DNA from: Aphanomyces cochlioides | Lineage: Eukaryota > Oomycota > Saprolegniomycetes > Saprolegniales > Verrucalvaceae | Direction of reading: 5' to 3' | Assembly: GCA_019828595.1 (NCBI GenBank) | Contig: JAHQRK010000020.1 | Coordinates: 248,001 to 312,000 of the forward strand | Length of the DNA stretch: 64,000 nt | Shown here: positions 18,656-30,093 of the stretch, one piece after another | How positions within the stretch are numbered: position 1 is the first letter of the stretch | Layout: each line of letters begins with the position of its first letter | The notes under the pieces: model-generated | Database searches by the model: none | The model's input: the letters and a program-made list of their open reading frames with translations, nothing else | What the model was told of the DNA's origin: nothing | Position numbers and translations under genes: made by a program

Positions 18656-20485
18656 TCACAGCTCCATTGTTCCTCTCGAGCTCTTGAGGTAGCACGTGCC
18701 CGACCAAAATGTATACGCTCAGCATCCATTTTGAGAACGACAGAGGGCGCAACAAGCATCCACGGACGACGCAGAGGCAGCCGCAATGTCATTGCCAGAT
18801 AGTCCACGCCATATTCAATGGAGGAGCATTTGTTGACTTGGGCTGACACAGCTCCTGGCTGGCTGGCAGTCGACCGTCGAGCGTCTTTCATGTAGCAAGT
18901 GCTCGATGCGAAAGTATAGGCATTGCATTTCGCATTGGCTTGGCATGCGGTACAGCAGTCGCTTGGTGACGAACTAGAGACCCAAGTAATGTCTTGACCA
19001 ATGTAGTTTATGTTGCTTTCGACACACATTGCTCTTTGTTGTATTTGTTGCCGAGGCTTGCACGATGCCAGCGCGACGTCCTGACGATGACGGCACAGTG
19101 CCGACTGAGTTCTTCAAGTAGCAGAAGCCTTGGTACCAAACAAATGCGCGGCACTGTGAGTTGGCCTTGCAATCTCCACAACACTTCTCAGCACTTGATT
19201 GTTGCGTGGATGCAATCACATCACCACTGAAGTCTGTGTTTTCTTGGATCGACCCGCAAGTACTAGACGACGGCGATGTCTTTGTTGTCGTCGGCGTTTG
19301 TGTTGTCGCTGGATTTGTCTTGGGGCTTGGGCGTGGAGTAGGGGCTGAAGCAGGGGCTGCGGTGGGGCGAGAAGTGGTCATAGGAGAAATCGTTGGGGCT
19401 GTCTTGGTTGTAGGCACATTCGTAATTGGAACGTTCGTCGTTGGTGCCGTCGTCGGGATAGTGGTTGGCTTCACCGACGGTGTAGTGGTTGGGCTAGACG
19501 ATGGAGGGAACGTCGCTCCATTCTTCGGCTTGCGGTCATGAGTAAGGAGGCCGAAATGGTACTCAATGTCAGCAGGGTTGACTTCATCAGGTCTCGAATC
19601 GTACATGGTGTACCAGAAGTCGCCTTGTCGACCGAGAGACTGCATCCAAGACTGAAATGTCGTGTAGTAGAGCTGGCTGTTGGCATAGCTTGGGATGTTC
19701 TTTGGTGCCCCCGAGGTTGGTGTGCCAGCGGTTGGCCAGCCTGTTTCCGTCACGAGGAGCTTGCTTTCACCGTACTTGTTCTTCATGGCGCCCCAAACTC
19801 CGTCGAGAATTGCACGAGGGTTGCTGAACGAAAAACTGCCATCAAAGAACGGATAGATGTTGACTCCAATCACGTCGGACGCTTAGGCCAACGCGACCAT
19901 GCCAGGATCTGAATTGGGCCATTCGTTGGTGCGTTGGACGGTTCCAACGGGAACACTCACGCCAGTCTCGCTCTTGACTCGGTCGCGGACCAGTTTCATC
20001 TGGGAGATGATGTAGTCTGTGGTGTACGGTCCATTCGGCACGACATTTTCGTTGCCAACGAGGATAGCTTTGACAGTAGATGGATTTGACTTGACTGCAG
20101 CGACAGCGTCGTTGATCTGGTCTTGGTACCAAGATTCACTGGTCATGAAGACGCCCAAGTAGAGCTGCATGTTGTGTTTGGCGGCAATCGGCGCGACTTT
20201 CACGCCATAGTAACTCGAGTAGTACGTGCGCACTATGGTGTTGCCAAGTAGATCCATTTGGGTAAGATCAGCGTCGATTCCCGACGGCAGCTTGTCAGGA
20301 GACGAGTTGCCCGTCAGTGGATATTCGTCCAAGTGGAATGGGGGGAATAGCAGACACCTACAAGATATCAAGTCCATGAGCTGAATGACCTCGATCAATG
20401 ATGACGCACCTGGAATGGGAAGAGCTCCATGGACAAGTGCCGAGAGACTCAATAGAGAACTAGAGACGACATGGGCAAAGCGCAT
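18656..20485 (-). pseudogene. Decayed GH17-PAN paralogue
   Basis: The gene has the same architecture as the one at 14642-17366: signal peptide, intron in the same place, GH17 domain, short Ser-Thr-Pro linker and three PAN modules. It is broken several times. A run of six G on the plus strand (20340-20345) has two bases more than the intact copy and shifts the frame after the first intron. A TAA (19883-19885) replaces Lys in the A-K-A-A-D-V segment. A frameshift near 19020 separates the first and second PAN modules, another near 18790 disrupts the third, and a TGA follows in the third module. GH17 catalytic Glu positions are still readable ([18 protein letters not shown]). It is a clear relic of tandem duplication. 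Confidence 0.88.
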
Positions 20486-21188
20486 GTTTGTGCTTGCTGA
20501 GCTCGAGTCGAATTGATCAATGTGACCACGGCAGCAGTCCTTTGCATGAGACTGTCACGCTGTAAAGACCAGCGAGCAGCTCGTGTAACATAGGCTCCAG
20601 TTACAACTTGATGGATCGCCCAGACCTTACTTGGTCTTTTCCATCTTGACGGAGCAGGCATTTTAGCCATTTCAATGCTGTAAACGAGTCAGATTGACCG
20701 TTTGAACGTCGAGAGAATTCCGTCGCAGCAGGTCCTAAGCAGATAACGCAATGCCAGCGCTTGCAACGCCGCCTTGTGTATGACAAAGCTCTTATACATA
20801 ATCCGTCTCAAGCTCCAGTGAGGTAGATTATTGTATTGACTTGACCGAATCATCACGTAGCAATTGCCAAGAGTTTGCAAGCTGTTCAGATGAGTATGTT
20901 GGACTATGCCATCGCACTACCAATTTCGACCCTTGGACATGCCATACCATAACCTTTGAGTTAGAGCCAATTCACAGCTTGGTTGCTTCAGCAGCTAGAT
21001 AAAACAAGGCTTGTTAAAGCCCCCTGACATCATTTCCTACAGCGGAGAGTCTGTAAACGAGGCAGGAAAATTCTCAAATCTCTTCGCGTATCGAACGAAA
21101 CACAGCAAGAAGTCAAGGAAGATCAAATTCATGTAGCTTGGACAAGCAAATTGAAATGCATAAATAAAAGATGTACAACAGGTAAGGA
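20486..21188. other. Intergenic, no gene seen
   Basis: No frame of interest. It holds the upstream flank of the GH17 pseudogene and the 3' flank of the next minus-strand gene. Confidence 0.5.
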
Positions 21189-22499
21189 TCATGCTTCACA
21201 CGCAACCAGTGGTGGAGACATCGCTTGCCACGCCATGGGGGACTGGACCGCGAGGCGTTTCAAGTAGGCGCGAGCGTCTCTCTCAAACAGGCCAAAGCCA
21301 CGGACAAATGATTCCTTCAGAATTGTCAGGCCGTCGACTTGTTTGGCGTCGCTGGATACGCCGCTCATGCGCTGCAACACTTGGCCCAAATGTTCTGAGT
21401 GGGTTAAGTCGTTGACTTGGACATTGCAGAAAGCTTTATAAGATGTGGTTTGGCTGTTGCCTGATGTTGGCTCGACTTCGATCCATCCATAAAAATTACT
21501 GATGGAACTTTTGCTGCTAAAAGGTTTGGCGTCGTCGACAAGGACCGTGCGCCAGACAATGCATGTCTTTTGATTGACGACAAATCTCTTGATCACGACG
21601 CCAGCTTCGAGGCGGAAGGCACCATCTACTGTGCCAACACGTTGGCGGAGATACAAAGTGTTGATATCAATCGCTTCGACCTAATTCATTGTTACGCTGC
21701 CAACAAATAAAACACCAGACAAACCTCGCACTTGTACGAAAGTTTGGCAGTTTGGGGGCGTCTTCCGATGTTTTGTATGGTACTCCACAATGCTTCTGCA
21801 ACTGCATATTGTGGTCCATCCAATGTTGTGAAACGAATTGCTTCTCCGTGATGCTGCGTTGGCATCACTTGACTGCGGAACTCGTCAATTTCGTCAGTGG
21901 CATCAAGCAAGCCAGCGACAACCATATCGCTTTCAATTCGATCGAATTGGCGGTTTGCAATCGCATGAATGGCTTCCACGCGCTCATCGTGGATTGAGGT
22001 TAAGTGCAAAATGCGCCAGCGCTCGTCAGTCATGCGGTTCATCTATGATTCAAGTGAGATTGCGCGATGAGTGTAAAAGCACCGTTGCACGCGGCTTGCG
22101 TAGCAGCAAATATTCCAATTGTTGGCGCCATGCAGTTTGGTCTTTGAGCATGGTCTTCAACTCTTCGTTTTCTCGCATCGCACGTAATTTCAGCGTCAGT
22201 TGGTTTCGCGCGACTTGGGCCCATTTACCTCGAGGCATTTCTTTGGCTCGATTCTTTCGTTCGTTTTTAAGTTTTTCAAGCAGGCATGTCAAGTCGTATG
22301 CTTCATTGTGAAGCATGGCCAAATCGACCAAGATCTTATTGCTCCGATTGCGCGGAGGCACTGGCACTTTTCCAGCCGGAGCTCCGAATGACGACGCTTC
22401 ATCAAACAAGCTTTCGTCGATGTCTGGAAGGAGGAAGTCCAATGGTGGAGGAATGTCGTCCATCATCATCGCCACACAACCGTGCACACCGGCGCTCAT
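21189..22499 (-). CDS. bZIP/START-like oomycete protein (M96-like, tentative)
   Basis: Three exons (22499-22083, 22042-21725, 21680-21189) are separated by introns of 40 and 44 bp, both in phase 0, and give 408 aa. I take the Met at 22499 as start. The first exon has an acidic proline-rich head, then a basic helical segment (KLKNERKNRAKEMPRGKWAQVARNQL) running into a coiled coil. Exons 2 and 3 encode an alpha/beta region with strands such as VVIKRFVVNQKTCIVWRTVLVDD and ISNFYGWIEVEP. This resembles the large oomycete family annotated as M96 mating-specific or bZIP-START-like proteins. The family name is from memory and tentative. The gene model is well supported by the clean splice junctions. 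Confidence 0.65.
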
Positions 22500-22504
22500 C
22501 GCTG

Positions 22505-22625
22505 GAACTGACAATATTCGAACTGATCCGTTATCCGGAATTGACCGGTTAACATACAGAACCATGGAAGTTTATCCGGATTAATAGGTTTGTTCGGATA
22601 AATATCCGGTAATATCCGGACAACA
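22505..22625. repeat. Cluster of TATCCGG/CCGGATA motifs
   Basis: At least five copies of TATCCGG or its complement lie in 120 bases just upstream of the bZIP/START-like gene. The same motif recurs in clusters at 37830-37860, 40705-40880, 41245-41275 and 59410-59460, mostly in transposon-rich DNA. It may be the remains of one dispersed element family or protein-binding sites. Confidence 0.4.
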
Positions 22626-22783
22626 CTCTCATTTCAACGAGACTTTGAGGAGAAATGGATCAGCCATCTCTTGTGTTTCACCCTGGATTTGGATCGACTA
22701 GGTTGCATGCATCAATATTAAGCCAGAAATCTTGGCCGTAATGAACGAAGAGATGAATTCTTATAGTATGAGGTAATGTTGCT

Positions 22784-23323
22784 TCAGCACCCTGGGGGGA
22801 TAGGGGGGGGACACCTGACCTGAGAACAGATCGAGCTCGACTCAATATTAAGTAAGTTCACACAAAGATAAAGATTGAATAAGGCTCCAGCAGATCGCTC
22901 TCGAATGAAATCGTTTGGGAAAGTACGGTAGTAGTAGTTGGACATGTTGACGTCCATGATCGAGTAACACATGCGCGAGGTTTGAACGATGCGGACTCGA
23001 CAATAATCTTGTGGAGCCGTCAGCCTGTTTTGATTGCCCACATCAGTGAAGATGATGCTGTCGCATTCGTTAGTGCTCACAGCGTACTAAATCAGGCTCA
23101 AGACATGCTTGACAGGCCCAAGAGGACTTGTGGCACCTAGTAGAATTCTCCTTGACTGCTTCGAGGGCACGAGGAGTTTGGTAGTCATGCACTATCTTGG
23201 CAAGCATGGCGAGCAAAACAATCGATTTGATGGAATCAAGTGGCAAGTAGGGCACGAGTATGTAGGCAAAGACTTCAGTCGACGTACAACTCAGCCAGAC
23301 ACGAATCAACTTCAGCAGATATG
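22784..23323 (-). CDS. Possible spliced membrane protein gene (3' exons)
   Basis: An exon at 23323-23137 encodes a hydrophobic segment (YLLKLIRVWLSC ... FAYILVPYLPL ... IVLLAMLAKIVHDY). A GT-AG intron of 79 bp (23136-23058) with a good CTAAC branch sequence leads in frame to a second exon (from 23057). That exon encodes a Cys- and Tyr-containing region (IIFTDVGNQNRLTAPQDYC). A second branch-like GCTAAC and an AG lie just before 23323, so more exons are likely upstream (to about 24.1 kb), where hydrophobic pieces such as WTTLFMILNFVIADD occur. The family is not recognised. The 5' part could not be assembled and the gene may be decayed. Confidence 0.4.
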
Positions 23324-24458
23324 CTATCGACATCAAAAGAACCATGATAAGTTAGCTTTGATGTATAGTCCTGGTATGTTGCTCAACGTTTGTGACGTCG
23401 AGAGTGGCCTCATGACATCTTACTTCCGGTTGTGATGGCAATTTGCCTTGCCAAGTGTGTCCAGGGTATTTTTTTATTCAAGTCTCCTAATCGTGTATCA
23501 ACTGCAAACAATGGGGAAAGCGACAGTGGAAACCCTGGGAGAGGGCCACTCTGGCGCTTTGTCAAACGCCTGACGCTGGATGAACTCGAGTAGTTAGCTG
23601 GTCGTCGGCGATGACAAAGTTTAAGATCATAAACAAAGTCGTCCACTCGGTGTGGCAGGCAGCATTACGTCGCGGGTGGCTTTTCAGTCCATCATGGACC
23701 GTCGTCCGTCTGCAGGTATGAGTAAATTGTGCCACTGCCCTGCAGACGACACGATTCGAAGTTGCTGACATCAACAGTACTTGAGGGCTTGAGCGCAGCA
23801 AAAATAGCCAACATGTCCATGCCATGCTTCCAATCCTGACAGGAGCCACAATCATCCATCATGGATGCTATCGATCCAACCATTTCAACATAGCTTGCTG
23901 ACGAAGCACACCATCGGACTTGGAACAGTGTCCATAGCACCATGCAGTCGCGACTTGGAGAGACCAACCACCCGACGCAGTTCTGCGGGTCGAGGTGCGC
24001 TTGGCCGAGAAAATCGTTTGTTCAAACACTTCTTGGAGAAAATGGAAGCGTTCGCCATGCTTGGAGCGTGCGGTCCATGACACTGCTCGAGATGTGTCCA
24101 GCGACGGACAACTCTGACCATTGAAACCTTCAACGATTGCAGCGACCGAGGAGTCCCAAGGGTCTCGTCAACTGTCGAGGAAAGTCGAGTAGTTCACGCA
24201 TGTCTAGCTTCATCTTTCAAGCTGATTGTCCATCGCACAGGCTGCTCGTGGTCTTCACGACTTCGTGTCTCTCATGAGGAACACGCCAACCATACAACCA
24301 TGGGATCTCGCGACAGTGTTCAAGATACCGTGAGCAACGCATGGCGTGTGTCAACGTCCACCGACATGTCAATGGAAGCCACTCGCTGTCATTGCAACCA
24401 TGAGATAGATATGCATCGAGAGACGATTGCATCATCTGTGCACAATCTTCTCGTTGAC
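23324..24458. other. Region with coding-like fragments, gene structure unresolved
   Basis: On the minus strand, fragments around 23950-23710 (SMMDDCGSCQDWKHGMDMLAI) and 23650-23600 look coding and could be upstream exons of the membrane protein above. I could not find junctions that keep one frame. On the plus strand, 24300-24458 is probably the 5' flank of the START-FYVE gene. Confidence 0.35.
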
Positions 24459-25705
24459 ATGACGACCAAGTCGTTGCCGCCAAATTTTTTCCACTGTCCG
24501 CCTTTGACACACGAAGAGAAGGAGAGCTACAAGCATCAAGGCGTTGCAGCCGCATACGAAGTGGTTCGTCACGACATTCTCCTCCCATCCAGCTGAAGCT
24601 CATGATGTAGGTGAAGAAGACAAAGCTCCATGGCGGTCCGATCAAGTGGAAGCTCAATTCGGACGAGCGCGACTTGAAAATCTACAAAGGCATCGACTCG
24701 TCCGAACCAGCGACATCTTCAGGCGCGACGGCGTTATTCGCTACGATTGAAGTTGTCGGCACGATGGACGAAGTCGTCGATCTCTTCCGCTCCCAAACGA
24801 CCGAACAAGCCAAGGAATACGTCCGTCGGTTTGGTAATCTCATGGCCGATGCTGTCAACTTGTACACGATCGTCCCTGCCACGCCTGAAGAGCCGCATGA
24901 GATGATCGGCATTTCGTGGCGAGCTTTCAAGCCGCCAGTTGAAGGGGTCGTCAAGCGACGTGACGCGTGTGTTCTTGACGTACACCACGCGTTTCCAGTC
25001 AACGGGAAGCGTGTGTGGGTGCGTTGCATCAAGTCGATCGAGATCGCATGTTGCCCTGACCTCGAGAAGGAACTCGGCTACATTCGCATGAACCACAAGT
25101 GCACCGGTCATGTCTTTTCAGAGTCCGACCGACCAGGTTACCTCCATATTGACTACTTGTTGCAGTCGGACGTGCGGGGAACTGTCGGCGACTACGCCAA
25201 GTGGATCGTCGACTTGTCAGTCAAGCGCCGCTTACGCAGTGCGATCTACATTGATCGATTCCTCCGCGAGAACCGATTGAGCAAGACGCCGTTCTTAAAT
25301 GCTGGTGAGCTGCAGCCATTGAGTCGAACTCGCGTCTGCTCTCTCTGCTCGCGGTGGTTGCGCATCCTGTCCAAGAAGAGCAATTGCTTGAAGTGCGGTT
25401 TTGTCTTTTGCCACCAATGCATTCAGCATTGGCACGTCAAGAATCGAGGCTTTGACGCCGTCGCTCTTGTCTGCAACCGATGTGCGTTGGGGAATGAAGA
25501 GCACCAGAAGAGATGGCTCAAAGAGGCAACTTCGCTTGTCCAAGACAGCAATGACCATCAGATTTCCATCCAACGCACTACGAGCCGCTCCGCAAAGTCG
25601 TTGCCGGACGAACCAAGACGATCTTTGAGCAACTACGAGCTCCTTGTGGCACAAAATACGCAGTGGATGAGTCCGCGCGTCGAGAACTTGATGCATCCGC
25701 AGTAA
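24459..25705 (+). CDS. START domain protein with C-terminal FYVE-like zinc finger
   Basis: Two exons (24459-24560 and 24611-25705) flank a 50-bp GT-AG intron and give 398 aa. The N-terminal motif LPPNFFHCPPLTHEE is typical of the oomycete START family. Residues about 50-235 form the lipid-binding START domain (GTMDEVVDLFRSQT ... MIGISWRAFKPP ... GTVGDYAKWIVD). Residues about 265-320 carry four Cys pairs (VCSLC, NCLKCG, FCHQC, VCNRC) arranged as a FYVE/RING-like finger. The basic R(R/K)HHC motif for phosphoinositide binding is not recognisable. This combination is greatly expanded in oomycetes and should link lipid and membrane signals. A broken paralogue lies at 62.9-63.7 kb. Confidence 0.85.
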
Positions 25706-25720
25706 ATGTTCCAATTGACT

Positions 25721-27053
25721 TTATCTTTTCCGTTGAGCAACCGAGTAGACAATCGCAGTGAAGACGGCGATGCCAGCGTACACAATGCCGACAAGCGGCG
25801 CATCAAAGCCAGACCAAACTGAAATCGGCTTGTCGACGAGCGTCACATGCGTCGACGAGTTGGATGGAGCGTTGCATGTCTTTCGACAGGCTGCACAGGG
25901 ACATTGCTTGGGCGACGATGGGTTTGCGATCGAAGAGAGCATCTTGGCTTGTGCTGGAAGTGCTGCCCATTCGCGAGGCTCGGTGACTATGCTGTAGTTG
26001 TCGCACTGGAGCACGGAATGATTGAAGAAGGAATCGTTCCGGCCTAAAGAGTGCGTGAGATCCCCAGTCAAGTCAAATGCGTTACCAAAGTGGAGATGCA
26101 TGAACTGACCATGGCCAATGCTTCCAGTCTGAGCTTGGTAGTTCAGAAAGCCCACCGATGACTTCAAGGCATCAGTCAACGAGACGAGCGGCGTGTTCTT
26201 GCACGAATCAAAGAGGCCGCAAGTAAATGGCGTTGACAAGTTGACATTCATCTAGGCCGTATTAGCATTTCATCACTGGAGAGTGGGGAGAGCGCACCTC
26301 GAGCACTTTGACATGATCAACTCCAGTCATTGGATCCATGCGGTAGTTGATGCTCGGATACGGCAAATGCATTTGCATGAAGTCAGCTTGATTCGGCGAA
26401 CAGACTAAGCCACACCAAAGACGCATCACATTCGCAGCACTACAGAGAGAATCGATTAATCAGCAGGGGGGGTGAAAGACGAACCAGGCATCGCATCCAC
26501 CGGAATCAGAGCCAAAAAAGCTCGAAATGAGCTGAAAATTAGACGCCAATGCTCGATTCTGTTGCCATGAGCAACATGCAGATTCCTTGTACTCCGGGCA
26601 TTGGATCAATACATCGTCGCAATGCGCGCCTGCTGTGACGCCATCATTCTAAGAGGCGTAGGTAGGTAAGGTGAAAAATCTCGCTGTGATCTGCCTACAT
26701 TGCAAACACATGCCCCTTTGACACACTTTCCCTTGTGGCAGTCGGTGTCTGCCGCACACGCACCACCACCAGTCACTAGACGGAAACAAGTCAAAAGCTC
26801 ATTCCAGCGTGTGTGAATACCGTTCGCCCATCCAGGGCCGTTCATCTACGAGAAGCAAGCCATGAGAAGATGAAAGAGTTGAACGGCATACCGGTTGTGG
26901 AGGAGCCATCTTCTCGAGCGCTTTCGGGATGCAATCGTTGAAATCCGGTGTGTTGTTGGGGTTAAGGCAGTCTTGTGTCATCGCACATCCTTGTCCACTA
27001 GCCAAGCCTGTCCATCCCGCCACGAGAGACACAATCATCCAAATTCTTTGCAT
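25721..27053 (-). CDS. Stand-alone NPC1 N-terminal-domain protein with one membrane anchor
   Basis: Five exons (27053-26892, 26845-26699, 26648-26485, 26439-26298, 26251-25721) are separated by introns of 46, 50, 45 and 46 bp and give 381 aa. There is a signal peptide (MQRIWMIVSLVAGWTGLASG). The Cys pattern and blocks ESACCSWQQNRALASNFQLI, RLWCGLVCSPNQADFM, FTCGLFDSCKNT and CPCAACRKTC match the sterol-binding N-terminal domain of Niemann-Pick C1. The protein ends with one hydrophobic helix (APLVGIVYAGIAVFTAIVY) and a QRKR tail. The sterol-sensing and RND parts of NPC1 are absent, not merely cut, because a normal stop follows. A short Cys-rich insert (CAADTDCHKGKCVKGACVC) precedes the core. 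It probably handles sterols at the cell surface or in endosomes. Confidence 0.78.
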
Positions 27054-27183
27054 CTTGTGATCTTACCAATGACAAAGATCAATTAAAGGAAACTTAAATA
27101 GTGTAATCAGTCAGTCACAGAAAACAATAAGGCCGCCTCTGGCCCCCATGTTTTCTACGATATTTTGTTGATTTGTGAATGGA

Positions 27184-27243
27184 ATTTCACGAAACTTTCG
27201 AACCGGTTACCAACAGACACACGAAACAAGAGTTTCGTGAAAT
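27184..27243. repeat. 13-bp perfect inverted repeat around CCGG
   Basis: ATTTCACGAAACT (27184-27196) and its complement (27231-27243) face each other with 34 bases between. The spacer has its own AACCGGTT palindrome. It lies between the NPC1-like gene and a MITE. It may be a small solo element end or a binding site. Confidence 0.45.
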
Positions 27244-27298
27244 GTTTCGTCAAGAACAACTATTCGAATATTCTTTCAATTTGATGTAGTCTGATTTA

Positions 27299-27572
27299 GG
27301 GCCCGTCTGGCAACCGAAAATATTACAATAAATCGGCCCAAAATGCCATTTTGAGGCCAAATTCAATAATTGAGGTCAAAATATGAACTTGTTTATCTCC
27401 AAGAGTTTTGCACCAAGTCCAATATTTTTGGTTGGGATATACTCAGTGGAGGCTCCCAAAATGCCATTTTACGAAATGGAGGTAAAACCTCCATTTTGAA
27501 TATGCCATAAATCGTTGATCCCAATTTAGCTGAAAATGGCATATTGATTTTGAAATTTTGCCAGACGCACCC
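27299..27572. mobile_element. Harbinger-type MITE, 274 bp, TTA target duplication
   Basis: The ends are GGGCCCGTCTGGCAA and, inverted, GGGTGCGTCTGGCAA (13 of 15 match), flanked by TTA on both sides (27296-27298 and 27573-27575). A three-base TWA duplication with GGG ends is the hallmark of PIF/Harbinger. The interior has repeated TGCCATTTT motifs and a nine-base hairpin (AAATGGAGG with its complement, near 27475-27499). It has no coding capacity. Confidence 0.8.
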
Positions 27573-27924
27573 TTACTCAAAATTTCCGAACTTGGCTGAA
27601 ATCGATCAAACTTTGAATCAATCACCAAATCGAACCAGCCAATCAGCGTCCAGATTTTGTTTAAACACACACAAAACACACCAACACACACACACACTAA
27701 TTCATGTACCTTCCGATTATACTTGAATTCACTATTGCCCGATTGATCACACAAATTTCGTCGATTTTGATCAAAACTGTAAATTTGGACGAAAAAGACA
27801 ATATTTGTATGGTCTGTGTTGGTATCTTCGATACTAAGGTTTTTTACGAAACATGTTCGAAATTCGATATCCGGCATTTTTAAATTACATTCGAAACTAT
27901 TCGTATTGTTTTTTCTTCGACACG

Positions 27925-30093
27925 ATGAACGACAGAGAACGCAGCGCTCGAGTGATGTCAAATCGAATCGTTCAAAACACGCGTAAGCAGTATGAAGGTG
28001 TCATTAAGAGGTTTCATTGTTGGTTGATTGAACACTATCCTTCTCAAATTACCGACGGCCGCATTGTTTTACCTTTAAACGAGAGCGCATGCCTCGAGTT
28101 TCTGGGGTACATGACTGTGAAGCGAAATACGCGAGGGCTGGAGCTGACTCCAGCCAAATCCAACTCGTTTTCGACTATCAATAAGTGCTGCAGCGCAATC
28201 AAACACATCTACATAGAGTCCAAGCAGAAAGTACCTGACGAACTCAGTATGCTTCTATCACGTATGTCGCTGTATTATTCAATTGATGTCACTTATATAG
28301 AGTTTTCGAGTGGATACAAGCGTGAGGTCGCGAAGGCGAAGGAGGATGGTGAGATGCCACAAGCTGAAGGGAAAGTGGCAATTTCCTGGATGGGTAATTG
28401 CTCATGAAAAAACGTTTAATTGAACTTAGGATACGAATTTCTGTGCATGAAGGCTTTAGACAGAGAACGAGACATGGGTTCTGTGCCGACAATGCACTCG
28501 TTTCTTGTATTTTGTTGGAACCTCATGGCGAGGTCAGTTTCAACTGCTCCGATTAGGTTTGAACACATTTCATGGGATGGTAAGCTCAATAGACACATAG
28601 TTATATTGAAAATATGCTAGGCGATGCAATGGTTGTTCAATTTGAACGGTCCAAGAACGATCAAGAAGGAAATTTTTCATTTCCTAGACATGTATATGCA
28701 AACCCATTGCGACCTGCACTTTGCCCTGTGTTGAGGTGCGTCTTGTGTCATTTCACTAGGATCATCAGTCTAAGTCACTTCTGTGAATAGTCTAGCAATT
28801 CTTGTTTTTACTAGAGGTCGACCAATCAAGTCGACGACACCTCTCGTTTTCGGTCCTGGTGTGAAAGAGAAGTTTGCTCAATGGCTGAAGCGAACTTGCA
28901 AACAATACGACGATGAGATGTTATCTATAGGGCTATCTATTCTGGACATTGGTTCCCATTCTTTTCGAAAAGTCGTAGCTACAGCATTGTCAAACAATCC
29001 TGGAGGCCCACAATCAGTATCGATTTGGCTGCGCGCGGGGTGGAGTCTAGGAAATGTACAAAACAGGTACATTTTTGTCGGTTCTGGTTGAGACCAGTTC
29101 GTTGGAAGAGCTGCTACAGGTGCATTGCTCTAGAAATTTGTGTAAGTGTAAAATTTCGTAGGTCTAAATGTCAACCATGAGGAGTTTGCTTGTCTCCCGC
29201 CTCATTTTCATTGTTTTGTTATGTCACGTGATGATTGGGAACGAATCCTGCCTGGGTATTTATCGTGGTACGACGAGAAGTTCAAACCTGTGGTGCCATT
29301 CCTCTTGGCTTCAGTTGTTTATCATCAAGATTGGATTAAATCAAATTTCCCTCCAACACACCCTATTTTTGTGTCATCTTTGTGGACATCTCAACTGCTA
29401 CCCCGTCTTCGACAGTCTGTCTTGCACGGCTATTTGAAAAACACCACGTCCAACATGGTAGCTACAGGTATTCCCCCTCATGTGACACTAGTAAGTCGCA
29501 TGAACTCGATTGAGGATAAACTTGACTGTATAATCGACCTGCTCAACAAGCATCACGATAGGCCAGATCCAAGAAATCAGGCCGAACTCAATGCATCAGT
29601 AACTTTAAGCATGATGACGGACGCTTTGGCTGAGATGCACACTCGTTTGGTGCGTGATATAGTGCAACGACCGGCTTCTGGTGGTCAACTTGATTTGCAT
29701 GTGCAAAACGAAACGACTCATGAGCCACAGTCCCTCTCTTTGTTGCAACCACGCACAAAAAAGCTCGAGTCATTTCCCACTGTCCGTGTGTACGACATGT
29801 GGAATTTGTGGTTTGCAGGCAAGCCAGATGAAGGTTTACCCCCGTTTCGTCATTTAAAAGGAAATGATTTTTTGCAGCGACGAGATCAATCATCATTTTC
29901 CAAGGCCAAATTTGTCATCCAATGTGTTGTTAACAGTGCTGGAACAACAGATACTGAGGTGTCACGGCAATGCCCAACAACTAGGAATGAATTGTTTGAA
30001 CGTTGCTATTCACTCATGTGCTCACAGTTTCCAACATCTCAGAGACATATCGACTTGAAATGCCACACTGTCTATGATTTATTGAAATTGTAA
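27925..30093 (+). pseudogene. Crypton tyrosine recombinase, nearly complete, one nonsense codon
   Basis: Six exons can be read from 27925, with introns at 28262-28300, 28394-28429, 28580-28620, 28737-28790 and 29120-29161 (36-54 bp, all GT-AG). The N-terminal part is a SAM-like core-binding domain. The catalytic part shows the box II H-x-x-R (GSHSFRK) and the nucleophile region QNRYIF preceded by WLRAGWSLG. A TGA at 29089-29091 stands where Gly is expected in the following GGDQFVGR segment and truncates the protein just after the Tyr. The frame resumes cleanly to 30093. Cryptons are DNA transposons moving by tyrosine recombination and are common in oomycetes. Element ends were not identified. 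Confidence 0.8.
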
